From: JAWABC01 sp043810595
GTDB lineage: Archaea; Nanobdellota; Nanobdellia; SCGC-AAA011-G17; VGLX01
Direction: 5' to 3'
Assembly: GCA_043810595.1 (NCBI GenBank)
Contig: JBDRNX010000032.1
Span: forward strand, 40,974-104,973
DNA: 64,000 bases
Under the pieces are notes generated by a model. The model was not told the DNA's origin, searched no databases, and was given only the letters and a program-made list of their open reading frames with translations. Of the stretch, positions 15,567 to 23,739 are shown piece after piece (position 1 is the stretch's first letter; the number at the start of each line of letters is the position of its first letter). The position numbers and the translations under genes were made by a program.

Positions 15567-16345
15567 CCTATGTAGTTTGTGTCTGGTCTCTTGCCTGTTT
15601 TTTGCAAATCCTTTCTCTTTTGCTGCTGTAGCTTTGTTATCTGTTCTTTCTTTGTTTTTATTTCCGTGTCTACCTGTTGTATTTCCACGTCCAGGTGTGC
15701 CAAGTCCAGTCCGAGTTTTAGTTTTTTGTCCAGTACCGTCAGTATCGCTCTTGCTCCCTTTATCCCTACGTATGTAGGGTGCCCGAATGTTTCTGCTAAC
15801 ATCGCTATGGACGGTATGTCTCTGTACTTTGCTAGTCCAACTAGCAGGCCTGATACCCCCATTATTGGTCCGACTATCCCGTAAATGTCGCATTTGAGGT
15901 TTGGTGATTTGTATTTTTGTATTATTTGTTTGCTGTTTCCTGTGCAGTAAACTTGCGGGTTTTCCGGCACGTTTTGTAGTCCTATCCCTCCAAGGGTTAT
16001 CACTTCTTTGACTTTCATGTCCTGTACTATGTCCAGTACCTTGTTGCAGAACTCGTAACATGACGCTTCGTCGATTGGCTGCACATCTCCTGCTAGGAAG
16101 AGGAAGTCTTTGTCTTTTATTTTTTTGTGGAATATCCTTATTGTTGGTAGGTCAACTAAATTTTGTTCGTTTACAAAAACAGCATGAGGGAATCCGTCTG
16201 AGTGTATTTCGAATATCTTTTTTGGTTTCAAGGAATCTACCATGTAGTCCATTGCTATCTTGCCTACGTTGCCTATTCCAGGCAGCCCTTCTATCAGAAT
16301 TGGGTTTTTTATTTTCACATCCTCTATTTTTCTTACGTTGTGCAT
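15563..16345 (-). CDS. PAC2-family proteasome assembly chaperone-like protein
   Basis: 260 residues from ATG 16345, whose A is shared with the TGA of nop10 (TGATG); this fixes the start. The PAC2 fold is recognised by ILIEGLPGIGNVGKIAMDY, VKEVITLGGIGLQNVP, GPIMGVSGLLVGLAKYRDI and the closing LAETFGHPTYVGIKGARAIL. A C-terminal coiled-coil of about 45 residues (EIQQVDTEIKTKKEQITKL) follows. The family is ATP-grasp-like and related to eukaryotic PAC2/PSMG2; archaeal function is thought to be proteasome assembly. It closes a conserved six-gene archaeal cluster. Confidence 0.9.
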   Translation of the reverse strand: MHNVRKIEDVKIKNPILIEGLPGIGNVGKIAMDYMVDSLKPKKIFEIHSDGFPHAVFVNEQNLVDLPTIRIFHKKIKDKDFLFLAGDVQPIDEASCYEFCNKVLDIVQDMKVKEVITLGGIGLQNVPENPQVYCTGNSKQIIQKYKSPNLKCDIYGIVGPIMGVSGLLVGLAKYRDIPSIAMLAETFGHPTYVGIKGARAILTVLDKKLKLGLDLAHLDVEIQQVDTEIKTKKEQITKLQQQKRKDLQKTGKRPDTNYIG

Positions 16346-16512
16346 CAGATAATCCCTTGTTCCTTTTTTGCCTTTCTTCTCCACTCGCCCCACTTGTCCT
16401 GCGGGCTGAACCTTGCTGGTTTTGGGCTGAGTGTTTTTTCACCGCACTTTGGGCAGCTCTCTTTTAATGTGTATGTATTGCATTTGGAGCATTTAAGTAT
16501 TTCTCTGTTCAT
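16345..16512 (-). CDS. nop10: H/ACA RNA-protein complex protein Nop10
   Basis: 55 residues, normal size. The zinc ribbon CSKCNTYTLKESCPKCGEKT is followed by the Nop10 signature SPKPARFSPQDKWGEWRRKAKK. It is a core subunit of the box H/ACA RNP with Cbf5, Gar1 and L7Ae, and it helps guide pseudouridylation of rRNA. Its ATG overlaps the stop of aIF2-alpha (ATGA), and its stop overlaps the PAC2 start (TGATG), so all three are translationally coupled. Confidence 0.96.
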   Translation of the reverse strand: MNREILKCSKCNTYTLKESCPKCGEKTLSPKPARFSPQDKWGEWRRKAKKEQGII

Positions 16513-17297
16513 TTTTTGAGGAGTTCCCCTTCGCCTCCTTCTTTTTTTATGACTTCTATCGCCTTGTTTGCTACTTCTTGTATTTCTTTTTCTCCTGTTT
16601 TGTAATCGCTTGTTGTTAGAACGAGTCTGTATTTCGGTGCGCTTACGTAGCTTATTTCAAGCTCGTATTTCTTTTCTTTTGCTACCTTTTCAGCTTCTTT
16701 CAAGGCTTTTTTTATCAGCTCTATCCCTTCTGGTGATTCGCTTGTGAGCATTAACGATGTTTCTATCTTTACTTTTATTGGTTTTATCTTGTCTTTTAGT
16801 ATTTCTTCAAATGTTTTTTGGTATTTTTTTGGTACCTTTGCTTTTTCCATTGTTGTCGTGCCTGCTATGAATTCCTGGAAGAACGTGTTGAAGTTTCCGT
16901 ACTCTTCCACTATGCCTTTGCCGAATTCGTTGTAAATTTCTTGCACAGTTGTTTTTGTTTTTTGTGCCAACCCTTCAAGAATCTTTTCTGCTCTCTGCTC
17001 CTGTTTGTATTCCTCGTTTTTGTGTTTTTTTACTGATAAGGGTACTCTTCTTAGAGAGAGGTCTATCTGTCCTTTTTCTTTGTTTATCCTTAAAACCTTG
17101 CACACGAGTTTTCTTCCTTCTTTTACGAAATCTCTTATGTTTCTTATTCTTCCCGGTGAGATTTCCGATATGTGTATCATCGCTTCCTTGTTTTCGTACT
17201 CGTCCAGGTCAACAAAAACTGAGTGTGGGAATATTTTCTTGACTGTGCAGATTACGAATTCTCCTTCTTCCGGTATTCCTGATTTCTTGTAGAACAT
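16509..17297 (-). CDS. eif2a: Translation initiation factor aIF2-alpha
   Basis: 262 residues. The S1/OB domain occupies residues 1-90: GEFVICTVKKIFPHSVFVDL and MIHISEISPGRIRNIRDFVKEG. A helical middle domain and the alpha/beta C-terminal domain (KVKIETSLMLTSESPEGIELI) follow. It is the alpha subunit of the heterotrimeric factor that brings Met-tRNAi to the small ribosomal subunit. The position equivalent to eukaryotic regulatory Ser51 lies in the S1 domain loop near SPGRIRNI. It is part of the GINS-L44e-S27e-aIF2a-Nop10-PAC2 block. Confidence 0.95.
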   Translation of the reverse strand: MFYKKSGIPEEGEFVICTVKKIFPHSVFVDLDEYENKEAMIHISEISPGRIRNIRDFVKEGRKLVCKVLRINKEKGQIDLSLRRVPLSVKKHKNEEYKQEQRAEKILEGLAQKTKTTVQEIYNEFGKGIVEEYGNFNTFFQEFIAGTTTMEKAKVPKKYQKTFEEILKDKIKPIKVKIETSLMLTSESPEGIELIKKALKEAEKVAKEKKYELEISYVSAPKYRLVLTTSDYKTGEKEIQEVANKAIEVIKKEGGEGELLKK

Positions 17298-17340
17298 CTT
17301 TATTTTTTATGAAAAGGTTTGTTTTTAAGGTTTTCTATGT

Positions 17341-17529
17341 TTACTCGAGAACTTCCAGTATTCTTGCCTTTATTCTTCCCTTGCCGCCTGTTGGGTCACT
17401 GAGGGCTTTGTCGCATACTAGGCATTTTACTACACTACTTGCTTTGCCGAATATTATCTGTTCGTTTTTGCACTTCGGGCATCTTACCTTAATGAATTTG
17501 CTTTTTGATTCCTTTGGTTGTTCTTCCAT
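17341..17529 (-). CDS. rps27e: Ribosomal protein S27e
   Basis: 62 residues with the C4 zinc ribbon CPKC ... CLVC and the S27e line NEQIIFGKASSVVKCLVCDKAL, ending GGKGRIKARILEVLE. It is a small-subunit protein specific to archaea and eukaryotes. It follows L44e by one nucleotide and precedes aIF2-alpha by 43 nt, the standard archaeal order. Confidence 0.96.
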   Translation of the reverse strand: MEEQPKESKSKFIKVRCPKCKNEQIIFGKASSVVKCLVCDKALSDPTGGKGRIKARILEVLE

Positions 17530-17530
17530 T

Positions 17531-17839
17531 TTACTTGAACTCCGTCCTCTTTGCCCTTATTCCTGCTTTTTGAACATGTGTTTTGCCGCAAACTTTGCAC
17601 TTGAACCTCAAGTCTGTCTTCTTGCTTGATTTTACTCCTGACATCTTTGGTTTTGTTGGCTTTGAGCCGTACTTTCCCAAGTTTCCAAAACCTCTTCCTT
17701 TGCCCCTGTACCTGGCTCTCGCTATGGATCCCCTCTTGAGGCTTCCTCTCTTGCCTCCCCTCTTTGCCATTGCCACGCTGTGTTCCGTGTGTTTTTTGCA
17801 AAACGGGCAGTATCTTTTCTTTGCTTTTGGCAGTTTCAT
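17531..17839 (-). CDS. rpl44e: Ribosomal protein L44e
   Basis: 102 residues, slightly longer than the usual ~92. The first zinc knuckle is CPFCKKHTEHSV; the second is FKCKVCGKTHVQ. A basic glycine-rich centre (RYRGKGRGFGNLGKYGSK) binds the tRNA E-site region of the large subunit in known structures. The ATG overlaps the stop of the upstream GINS gene by 4 nt, indicating coupling. Confidence 0.96.
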   Translation of the reverse strand: MKLPKAKKRYCPFCKKHTEHSVAMAKRGGKRGSLKRGSIARARYRGKGRGFGNLGKYGSKPTKPKMSGVKSSKKTDLRFKCKVCGKTHVQKAGIRAKRTEFK

Positions 17840-18453
17840 TTTATTTGTTCTACTCGATTTTTCTTTATCAGCACGTTAGCAACCTTTGTTGGTAGGGCTG
17901 CCATGTCCTCTTCGTCGTAAGGTCCGTAAACATTCAGGTCATCACCGATGAACTTCGGTGTGGGGCTAATGAACCTCACTAATTTTGTTTCTAACTTTTT
18001 GTCGCTTTTTAACTCTTTCGGTTTTTCGGGTTCTTCTATTTTCGGGTGGTTAACTTGCAGGATGTTATTCAGCACCCCTTTTCTGTATCTTAGCATCGTG
18101 TCTCTTACCTCCCTGAATAGCCCCTTTTCTTCAGGCAGTATTTCTGGCAGCTCTGCTGTCTCTCCCATCAATGCTGCCACTCTCGCAAGTTGTATTATCT
18201 TGCTCTCCCTCTTTTCGTACAGTTCTTTCAGTATTTTCTTTACGTTTTCGACTGTTTTCTGGGTCTTTTGGAGTTCTGCTGAAGCGAATATGCTTGTTTT
18301 GCTCTGTTGGGATTCTAATAGGCTTGTTTTTTCTGCCAGGTATTTTACGACGTCTGAGTAGAATGTCGGTTCGAGCTGTTGGAGCTCGTTTTTGTATTTC
18401 TCCCTCCTGAGGATCTCATAGAGGGTTTCGAAAACTATCTTCACCTCTGTCAT
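17836..18453 (-). CDS. GINS complex subunit (Gins51/Sld5-Psf1 type)
   Basis: 205 residues. An N-terminal helical A domain (about 1-115) is followed by a charged linker and a small C-terminal beta B domain: LVRFISPTPKFIGDDLNVYGPYDEEDMAALP and VANVLIKKNRVE. This A-then-B order is that of archaeal Gins51. GINS joins MCM and the RecJ/Cdc45 homologue to form the replicative CMG helicase; a candidate RecJ/Cdc45 is at 36669. It is the first gene of the conserved operon with L44e, S27e, aIF2-alpha, Nop10 and PAC2, tying replication to translation genes. No second GINS subunit lies in this window. Confidence 0.85.
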   Translation of the reverse strand: MTEVKIVFETLYEILRREKYKNELQQLEPTFYSDVVKYLAEKTSLLESQQSKTSIFASAELQKTQKTVENVKKILKELYEKRESKIIQLARVAALMGETAELPEILPEEKGLFREVRDTMLRYRKGVLNNILQVNHPKIEEPEKPKELKSDKKLETKLVRFISPTPKFIGDDLNVYGPYDEEDMAALPTKVANVLIKKNRVEQIK

Positions 18454-18531
18454 ATTTAGTCTGATTTTTGTTTTATTAAAAAAGTTTTGTGTTTTGTAAT
18501 GGTTATTTTTTCAAAGGTTAGATTTAAATAC

Positions 18532-18540
18532 CTTTCTTGG
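18532..18540 (+). promoter_or_regulatory. Archaeal TATA-like element upstream of the sigma-like gene
   Basis: ATTTAAATA is centred about 26 nt before the ATG at 18562, so the sigma-like gene appears to be read from an ordinary archaeal promoter. A CGGGGGT run at 18551-18557 could also act as a Shine-Dalgarno. Confidence 0.5.
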
Positions 18541-18561
18541 TAAGGAAAAACGGGGGTTTTT

Positions 18562-20268
18562 ATGCAATCTAGGGTCAGGAAAGAAGATAATCTTGCTATT
18601 TTGAAGCGTAATGATACTTACATGAAGGATGATGTTTTGAGGGTTCTTGAGCCTTCTTACCTCACTCCGGGCAGGGGAGTTACTCGCAGGATAGATTCTT
18701 TTATAGGGGGTTTGGACGGAAAGCCTGTTACCGGTACGGATATTCACAATTTTTATCGTAAGACCTTGAATTGGGAAAAGCTTTATGACGTAGCCAATTC
18801 TGCGGGGGTTTCCAGTTCTATAGTTAACGATTTTCTGGGGAAGCATCCTAATTACGGTATTAAGGTTTTTACAGGAGTTCAGAATTTTGTTATTTGCAAC
18901 CCCTTGGTTGTTAAGGAGTTGGGCGGTCCTGTCAAGAAGTTTTCAAAGCGTCTCAGTCAGAGCATAAGCAAGAAGCTGGAATTGATTTGTGGTGATGTTT
19001 TTGTTAAGTTTGATGATATGAAGTCTAAAGATATTGATTACTGGAAGCTTAAGCCTTTTTTTGATAGTCACGTTAAGAGTTTCAAGGGGGATTTTATTCC
19101 TGCTTCCCGGGTTGTTTTGCGTGACGGTAAGTCTGAAGGTGTGGCTTACTTCAACAGGGAGTTTTATAACATACTTGTTAAGAGCTCTTACAACGGCATA
19201 ACAATAAACAAATACCCTGAGCCGAGTCAGAGGTTTGATATGTCAGACCTTTTGAAAGAGCCAACTATCTACAATTTTCCAAAAGAACGAAGGCTCTTGA
19301 CTCGTGAGGAGGAAGTTGAGTTGAGTAATAAATTCTTAACCATTTTGGGTAAGATAAGGAAGGTAGAGTCTAGGATTGGTTTGTCATCTGTTGGTATTAA
19401 GCGTGTTGCAAAATTGATGGGTGATGCTTATTCTTATGTTTCAACGGATAAGAAGAGGTTTAGTAAGGGGGCTCTTGATGCAGCTCTTAGTAAGATTTCT
19501 GAACTTGAGGACCATGCTAATTATTATGGTTCCATAATGTTGTGGCATAATCACGGTTTAATAAGGAAGCGTGCTATTCATTTCGCGAGTTATGCTAAAT
19601 CTATTACGAGGGATGAGTTGGAACAGGAGGGGAGGCTTGGTGTGATGCGTGCATTTAAGAAGTTTGATCCTTCAAAAGGTTATAAGTTCTCTACTTATGC
19701 TTCTTGGTGGATCGATCAGGCCATGATCCGGGAGATAATTGATAGGGATAATCTGATTAGGGTGCCAGTTTACTTGAACGAGTTGATTAATAAGACAAAT
19801 AGGGTTATGAGAAAGTTTTTTGCTGAGAATAATCGCATCCCTGACGATGAGGAGGTTTCAAGTATGATTGGTCTCCCTGTGGAGTATGTTAAGCGGAGCC
19901 GTGATGCTTGTGCGGTTAGGAAAACATCTTCTTTGAATAGGGTTGTTGTTGAGGACGGTGACTCAGAATTGGAATCGTTGGTTGTTTATGATAAGTATAG
20001 TAATCCTGAAGAGGAGATTATAGCTAGAATAGACCAGAGCAGCAGGTCTAAGGAGATTGATAGAATCCTTTCCATTTTGTCTTTTAGGGAGGCGGATATT
20101 CTGAAGAAGAGGTTTGGTATAGGCTGCAAAAGTGAGTTAACTCTTGCAGAGGTGGGTAAAAGTTATGTGCTCACCAGGCAGCGTATAAAGCAGATTGAAG
20201 AAGATGCTTTGAACAAGTTGAAGAAAAAATACGGGGATAAGCCTGAAATCAGGTCTTTCCTACAGTAA
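18562..20268 (+). CDS. Sigma-70-type RNA polymerase sigma factor in an archaeal genome
   Basis: 568 residues, comparable to a bacterial primary sigma. Residues 1-235 match nothing I recognise. From 239 come, in order: a region 1.2-like FPKERRLLTREEEVELSNKF; a short non-conserved helical segment (263-325); and region 2 (about 326-400) with DELEQEGRLGVMRAFKKFD and GYKFSTYASWWIDQAMIREI, the polymerase-binding and -10-recognition helices, then the LIRVPVY junction. Region 3 (401-480) includes IPDDEEVSSMIGLPVEYV. Region 4 (496-556) has the helix-turn-helix LSFREADILKKRFGI ... TLAEVGKSYVLTRQRIKQIE. In bacteria this protein directs core polymerase to -35/-10 promoters. Archaea use TBP/TFB, and TFB is encoded at 54009. 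The flanks are ordinary archaeal genes, the promoter is archaeal-like and base use matches its neighbours. It is therefore resident, not contamination. The function here is unknown. Confidence 0.93.
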   Translation: MQSRVRKEDNLAILKRNDTYMKDDVLRVLEPSYLTPGRGVTRRIDSFIGGLDGKPVTGTDIHNFYRKTLNWEKLYDVANSAGVSSSIVNDFLGKHPNYGIKVFTGVQNFVICNPLVVKELGGPVKKFSKRLSQSISKKLELICGDVFVKFDDMKSKDIDYWKLKPFFDSHVKSFKGDFIPASRVVLRDGKSEGVAYFNREFYNILVKSSYNGITINKYPEPSQRFDMSDLLKEPTIYNFPKERRLLTREEEVELSNKFLTILGKIRKVESRIGLSSVGIKRVAKLMGDAYSYVSTDKKRFSKGALDAALSKISELEDHANYYGSIMLWHNHGLIRKRAIHFASYAKSITRDELEQEGRLGVMRAFKKFDPSKGYKFSTYASWWIDQAMIREIIDRDNLIRVPVYLNELINKTNRVMRKFFAENNRIPDDEEVSSMIGLPVEYVKRSRDACAVRKTSSLNRVVVEDGDSELESLVVYDKYSNPEEEIIARIDQSSRSKEIDRILSILSFREADILKKRFGIGCKSELTLAEVGKSYVLTRQRIKQIEEDALNKLKKKYGDKPEIRSFLQ

Positions 20269-21366
20269 TTTTAGCAGTTCTCTTCCGTAAATTTTCATTC
20301 CCTTCTTGCATTCTTTTTCGCTGAAGTTTTTTGCTTTGCTTTTCTCTTTTCCGTAAATCAGGAAAGGTACTGGAAGTTTTGAGTGTGCTTTCAGTTTGCA
20401 TTCTGTTGAGTGGTCTCCTGTTACGCATATGACTGCGTTTAATTTTTTTACTCTACTTATGAATTCCCTGTCTATTTTCTCTATGGCTTTCACTTTCCCT
20501 TTGACATCTCCTTGGTGCGCGTATGTATCAGGTCCTTTTATCTGCAGGTAGAAGTTGTCGTATTTGTTGAAGTTTTTCTTTATCGTTTCAAAAGTTTTTT
20601 TGAGGTCTGGGCTTTTTGACAGTATCTTCATTCCGGCTAGTTTTCCTACACCAATTTCTACTGGCATGTCAGCAAGCAAAGCCCACTTTCCCTTAAGCTT
20701 TTTCAGTTTTGGCAGTCTATTCCCACAGCCCCTCATTATTATTGTTTTGTTTTTCAGGGCTTTTTCTACCTTTTTTGTGAATTCGTTGATTGTCCTGGCT
20801 GTTTCTTCTGCATTTTTTTCTAATGCCTTGCACCTCAGCACCCTTAACTTTCTTCCTCTTATAGGTAGTGCTGTTGAGACGTAGTTTTTTGCTATCCTGT
20901 ACCCTGGGTGGGTGTTCGTTACTCTAGGCGAGCTTTTTGTTTTTATTTTCATTATAGCCCTGTAATCTACTGTGGGTATTATCTTTATTTTTTCATCGCT
21001 GAATTTTTTTGCATATCTTTTTACCTGTTTTTCTGTTGCTCCCTGTATCCTTGTTATTATCCCTTTTTTTGTTTCGGAGAAGTTGCACCGTGCCACAGCT
21101 CCGTCTATTTTTATCCCCGCTCCGTGTGCTTCGATCACGCCTCTTCCTGTGTGCACTTTGAACGGGTCAAATCCCAGAAGCGTTATCATTGCTTCGTCAG
21201 ATTCTGGTGCTATGTTTTTTGCTATTACCGTAATCATCCCCACTTTCCCTTCTCTTGCCATGAAGTCCATGTGGGGTGTTTTTGCTTTTTCTAGCGGTGT
21301 TTTGTTTCCCAGTTCTTTGTATTTGGAATCCCCGAGTCCGTCTAGCAGTACTATTATTTTTTTCAT
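20260..21366 (-). CDS. apgM: 2,3-bisphosphoglycerate-independent phosphoglycerate mutase (archaeal type)
   Basis: 368 residues. The opening KKIIVLLDGLGD carries the first metal Asp of the alkaline phosphatase superfamily. TPLEKAKTPHMDFMAREG, APESDEAMITLLGFDPF, GRGVIEAHGAGI and the late metal motifs IKGPDTYAHQGD and CVTGDHSTECKLKAHS are all present. The enzyme interconverts 3- and 2-phosphoglycerate in lower glycolysis or gluconeogenesis. The catalytic Ser is expected at SDEAM. Its start overlaps the stop of the upstream membrane-protein gene by 4 nt; its end overlaps the sigma-like gene convergently by 9 nt. Confidence 0.93.
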   Translation of the reverse strand: MKKIIVLLDGLGDSKYKELGNKTPLEKAKTPHMDFMAREGKVGMITVIAKNIAPESDEAMITLLGFDPFKVHTGRGVIEAHGAGIKIDGAVARCNFSETKKGIITRIQGATEKQVKRYAKKFSDEKIKIIPTVDYRAIMKIKTKSSPRVTNTHPGYRIAKNYVSTALPIRGRKLRVLRCKALEKNAEETARTINEFTKKVEKALKNKTIIMRGCGNRLPKLKKLKGKWALLADMPVEIGVGKLAGMKILSKSPDLKKTFETIKKNFNKYDNFYLQIKGPDTYAHQGDVKGKVKAIEKIDREFISRVKKLNAVICVTGDHSTECKLKAHSKLPVPFLIYGKEKSKAKNFSEKECKKGMKIYGRELLKLL

Positions 21367-21677
21367 AGTGTTTTTATTATTGTAAACAGAAGCAGCATAC
21401 CTATCAGGATGAATATTACTCCTACATATTTGTTAACTTCTCTCTTTTTTTGTTCATTTACCGGAACGCCCATGCTGAACATTACCTTGTGTTTTATTGC
21501 CACGTAACCTGTTGTGATGAAGAATCCTCCGAAGAACAAAAGGAATAGCATCCCTTGGAAGCTTTTCACTCCTGCTCTTGTGAAATACCCCCAAAGTGCT
21601 GAAAGAACGCACAGCATCAAAAGGTAGTTTGCGTACCAGTTGACTTTTTTAACATTACCCTTCTCTTTTTTTGCCAT
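21363..21677 (-). CDS. Small membrane protein coupled to apgM
   Basis: 104 residues. After a basic start (AKKEKGNVKKVNW) come three hydrophobic helices, around 15-33, 43-62 and 84-103. No motif is recognised. Its stop overlaps the apgM ATG (ATGA), so the two are co-translated; whether they are functionally linked is unknown. A TATA-like AATATTTAAAA box lies before the ATG on the minus strand. Confidence 0.7.
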   Translation of the reverse strand: MAKKEKGNVKKVNWYANYLLMLCVLSALWGYFTRAGVKSFQGMLFLLFFGGFFITTGYVAIKHKVMFSMGVPVNEQKKREVNKYVGVIFILIGMLLLFTIIKTL

Positions 21678-21753
21678 GTTAATAACCTTCTTTTGAAAAT
21701 ATTTAAAACTTTCTAACCATAATTTTAAATAACTTCTTGTTTACTTCAATTTC

Positions 21754-22731
21754 ATGTACCTGATAAAGCAGCTTCCCGAGGATTTTATCGTAGAGGAGAT
21801 TCCAAAAATCAAGTTAGGTAATGGTCCTTACACCTACTTCATCCTCGAGAAAAGGCTGTGGAATACTAACGATGCTATCAAGGCCATAGCTTCTAGGGTG
21901 AATGTTAAGGAAAAATACTTTAACGTTGCAGGCATTAAGGATAAGCAGGCTGTCACAAAGCAGTATGTTTCTGTGCTTAACGTTTCGAGGCAAAGGTTGG
22001 AGTCTTTGAAAATAAAAGACATTAAGATTAAGGTTGTTGGCAATGGCACTGAGAGGTTGAAGCTTGGTCAGCTTAAGGCCAATCATTTCAAGGTAATAGT
22101 CAGGAACCTTGAGAAGGAGTATGATAAGATTTCTTTTATTGAGAATTATTATGACGATCAGAGGTTTGGGGGAAGGAATGCTATTCTCGGTAAGGCGTTG
22201 GTTAAGGGCAAGTATAGGAAGGCTTGTTATACGCTTCGTCTGAGGTGGGATAAGTCTGATTATCTTGGTTCGTTAAGAAAGCTTGGCAAGAAGTTGTTGA
22301 GGCTTTACGTTAATGCCTACCAGAGTTTACTGTTCAACCAGGCTTTGGCAGCCTACCTTAAGTCTAAATACAAGAAGTATTACACAGTTGATTATTCTAA
22401 AGGTGAGTTTGTTTTTTCGAATGAGAAGTTGAAGAATGGTACTTTTCCCATACTTGGCTTTTTGACGGATTTCAAAAACAAGGAAATTGCTAATATCTAT
22501 GAAGATTTGATGAAGAAGGAAAAGTTGAGGAAAGAAGACTTCATAATGAAGAGCACTCCTGAGTTGAGTTCTGAGGGTAATGAAAGGAAGATGTTTGTTA
22601 CCGTCGATGATTTAAAGCTTTTATACTCCAAAGACGAGCTTCACAAGGGCAAGCTAAAGGCAGTTCTTGACTTTAAGCTTCCGCCCGGCAGCTATGCAAC
22701 CTTGGTTATCAAAAAAATGTTTAATAAATAA
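21754..22731 (+). CDS. truD: tRNA pseudouridine synthase TruD
   Basis: 325 residues. The opening LPEDFIVEEIPKIKL is the TruD N-terminal signature. The catalytic Asp is D63 in NVAGIKDKQAVTKQ, and NYYDDQRFGGRN matches the family NYFGxQRFG line, with FG replaced by DD. The C-terminal SYATLVIKKMF closes the fold. TruD (Pus7 homologue) makes pseudouridine 13 in tRNA. The insertion domain in the middle is shorter than in E. coli, as usual for small archaea. Leaderless-type TATA (TTTTAAATAA) about 25 nt before the ATG. Confidence 0.94.
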   Translation: MYLIKQLPEDFIVEEIPKIKLGNGPYTYFILEKRLWNTNDAIKAIASRVNVKEKYFNVAGIKDKQAVTKQYVSVLNVSRQRLESLKIKDIKIKVVGNGTERLKLGQLKANHFKVIVRNLEKEYDKISFIENYYDDQRFGGRNAILGKALVKGKYRKACYTLRLRWDKSDYLGSLRKLGKKLLRLYVNAYQSLLFNQALAAYLKSKYKKYYTVDYSKGEFVFSNEKLKNGTFPILGFLTDFKNKEIANIYEDLMKKEKLRKEDFIMKSTPELSSEGNERKMFVTVDDLKLLYSKDELHKGKLKAVLDFKLPPGSYATLVIKKMFNK

Positions 22732-22817
22732 CTATCAATTAGTAGTTACAAACAAAAGGTTTATAAATAGGTTAATAAGCTATTTTTTATACCTCGTCTA
22801 GGTATTTTGGGGGTTGT

Positions 22818-23675
22818 ATGTATCTGTTTCCATTTCAGGTTGGAAAGCGTAAGGATGGTCATATACTATCAACTGCTGATACAGATAGGGAAACCTATGA
22901 TTTGTTGTCAAAATTCGGTTTCAAAACCTTCTACATCAATCCTGAAAACAGGACTCACGACGGAAAATCAAAGTTTTACATTCAATACGAGAACCTGAAC
23001 CCTCCGATGGCTGCCATGAAGGTTTTTACTCCTTCCGGCAATAAGTTGGCCTGGCACCAGCAAGACGACCCAAAGTTTCAGCATTTCAAATGTGCTTGTT
23101 ACGTCGGTGTCTTTGGCCTACCTGTACCCGATACGAAGTTGGATGATAAACCTAGGTCTATGATCGAGGCGTTTAGGACCTTAAGAACTAAGTATAGCAA
23201 TTTGGAAGAAATGGAGTTTGATGAAAAAGAGATGTCAACTATACCTTACACTAAATTGCTTCCTGACAGGAATTTCTTTGGCTACAGAATTGGTAAGGAT
23301 AGAGCTGGTCATATTTTAAGGTCAAAATATCTTGAAAGTGAAATAGAGCTTTACCTCACTAATTTTGATGTGAGAAAACATTATGTAGATCCCGAGAATA
23401 AGACCCTGGACGGTTTTATGAAGGTCTATACGCAGCACCAATTAATTGGTGGGGGTTTGAGTGTTTTTACTGTAAGGACACCTGACGGAAACATGTTAGA
23501 CTTTTATGATAGGAAAGGCGAGTTAATTAAGTGTGGATGCTTAGTTGGATTCATAGGACTCCCCCCTGATGAGAAGAAGGAGAAGGGTAAGGAACTGCTT
23601 CAAATGTTTAGGAATATGATAAAGAAATATCATAAAGGTCTTGAAGACGTGGTTATAGGAGAAGAAAAAAGCTGA
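22818..23675 (+). CDS. Internally duplicated protein of unknown function
   Basis: 285 residues made of two similar halves. In half 1: YINPENRTHDGKSKFYIQY, CACYVGVFGLPVP and FRTLRTKYSNLEEMEF. In half 2: YVDPENKTLDGFMKVYTQH, CGCLVGFIGLPPD and FRNMIKKYHKGLEDVV. The halves also share GKxxxGHIL at their fronts. Each half is therefore about 130 residues with a conserved YxxPENxTxDG core and a CxC motif. There is no signal peptide or membrane segment, and I do not recognise the family. A GGGGGT lies just before the ATG and a TATA-like GTTTATAAATA at 22757. Stand-alone gene between truD and ftsY. Confidence 0.75.
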   Translation: MYLFPFQVGKRKDGHILSTADTDRETYDLLSKFGFKTFYINPENRTHDGKSKFYIQYENLNPPMAAMKVFTPSGNKLAWHQQDDPKFQHFKCACYVGVFGLPVPDTKLDDKPRSMIEAFRTLRTKYSNLEEMEFDEKEMSTIPYTKLLPDRNFFGYRIGKDRAGHILRSKYLESEIELYLTNFDVRKHYVDPENKTLDGFMKVYTQHQLIGGGLSVFTVRTPDGNMLDFYDRKGELIKCGCLVGFIGLPPDEKKEKGKELLQMFRNMIKKYHKGLEDVVIGEEKS

Positions 23676-23707
23676 TTTCATTGTAATGCATCTGTCTTTT
23701 TGACAAT

Positions 23708-23715
23708 ATTTATAA
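23708..23715 (+). promoter_or_regulatory. TATA box of ftsY
   Basis: ATTTATAA is centred about 28 nt before the ATG at 23740, giving an mRNA with little or no leader. Confidence 0.55.
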
Positions 23716-23739
23716 ACCTTATTCATACCCCTTTTTTCT

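Noticed and set aside
23699..23728. Bacterial -35/-10-like promoter (TTGACA) before ftsY
   Set aside because: No acceptable -10 hexamer at 16-18 bp and an archaeal TATA box at the leaderless spacing explains the promoter; not evidence for sigma use.
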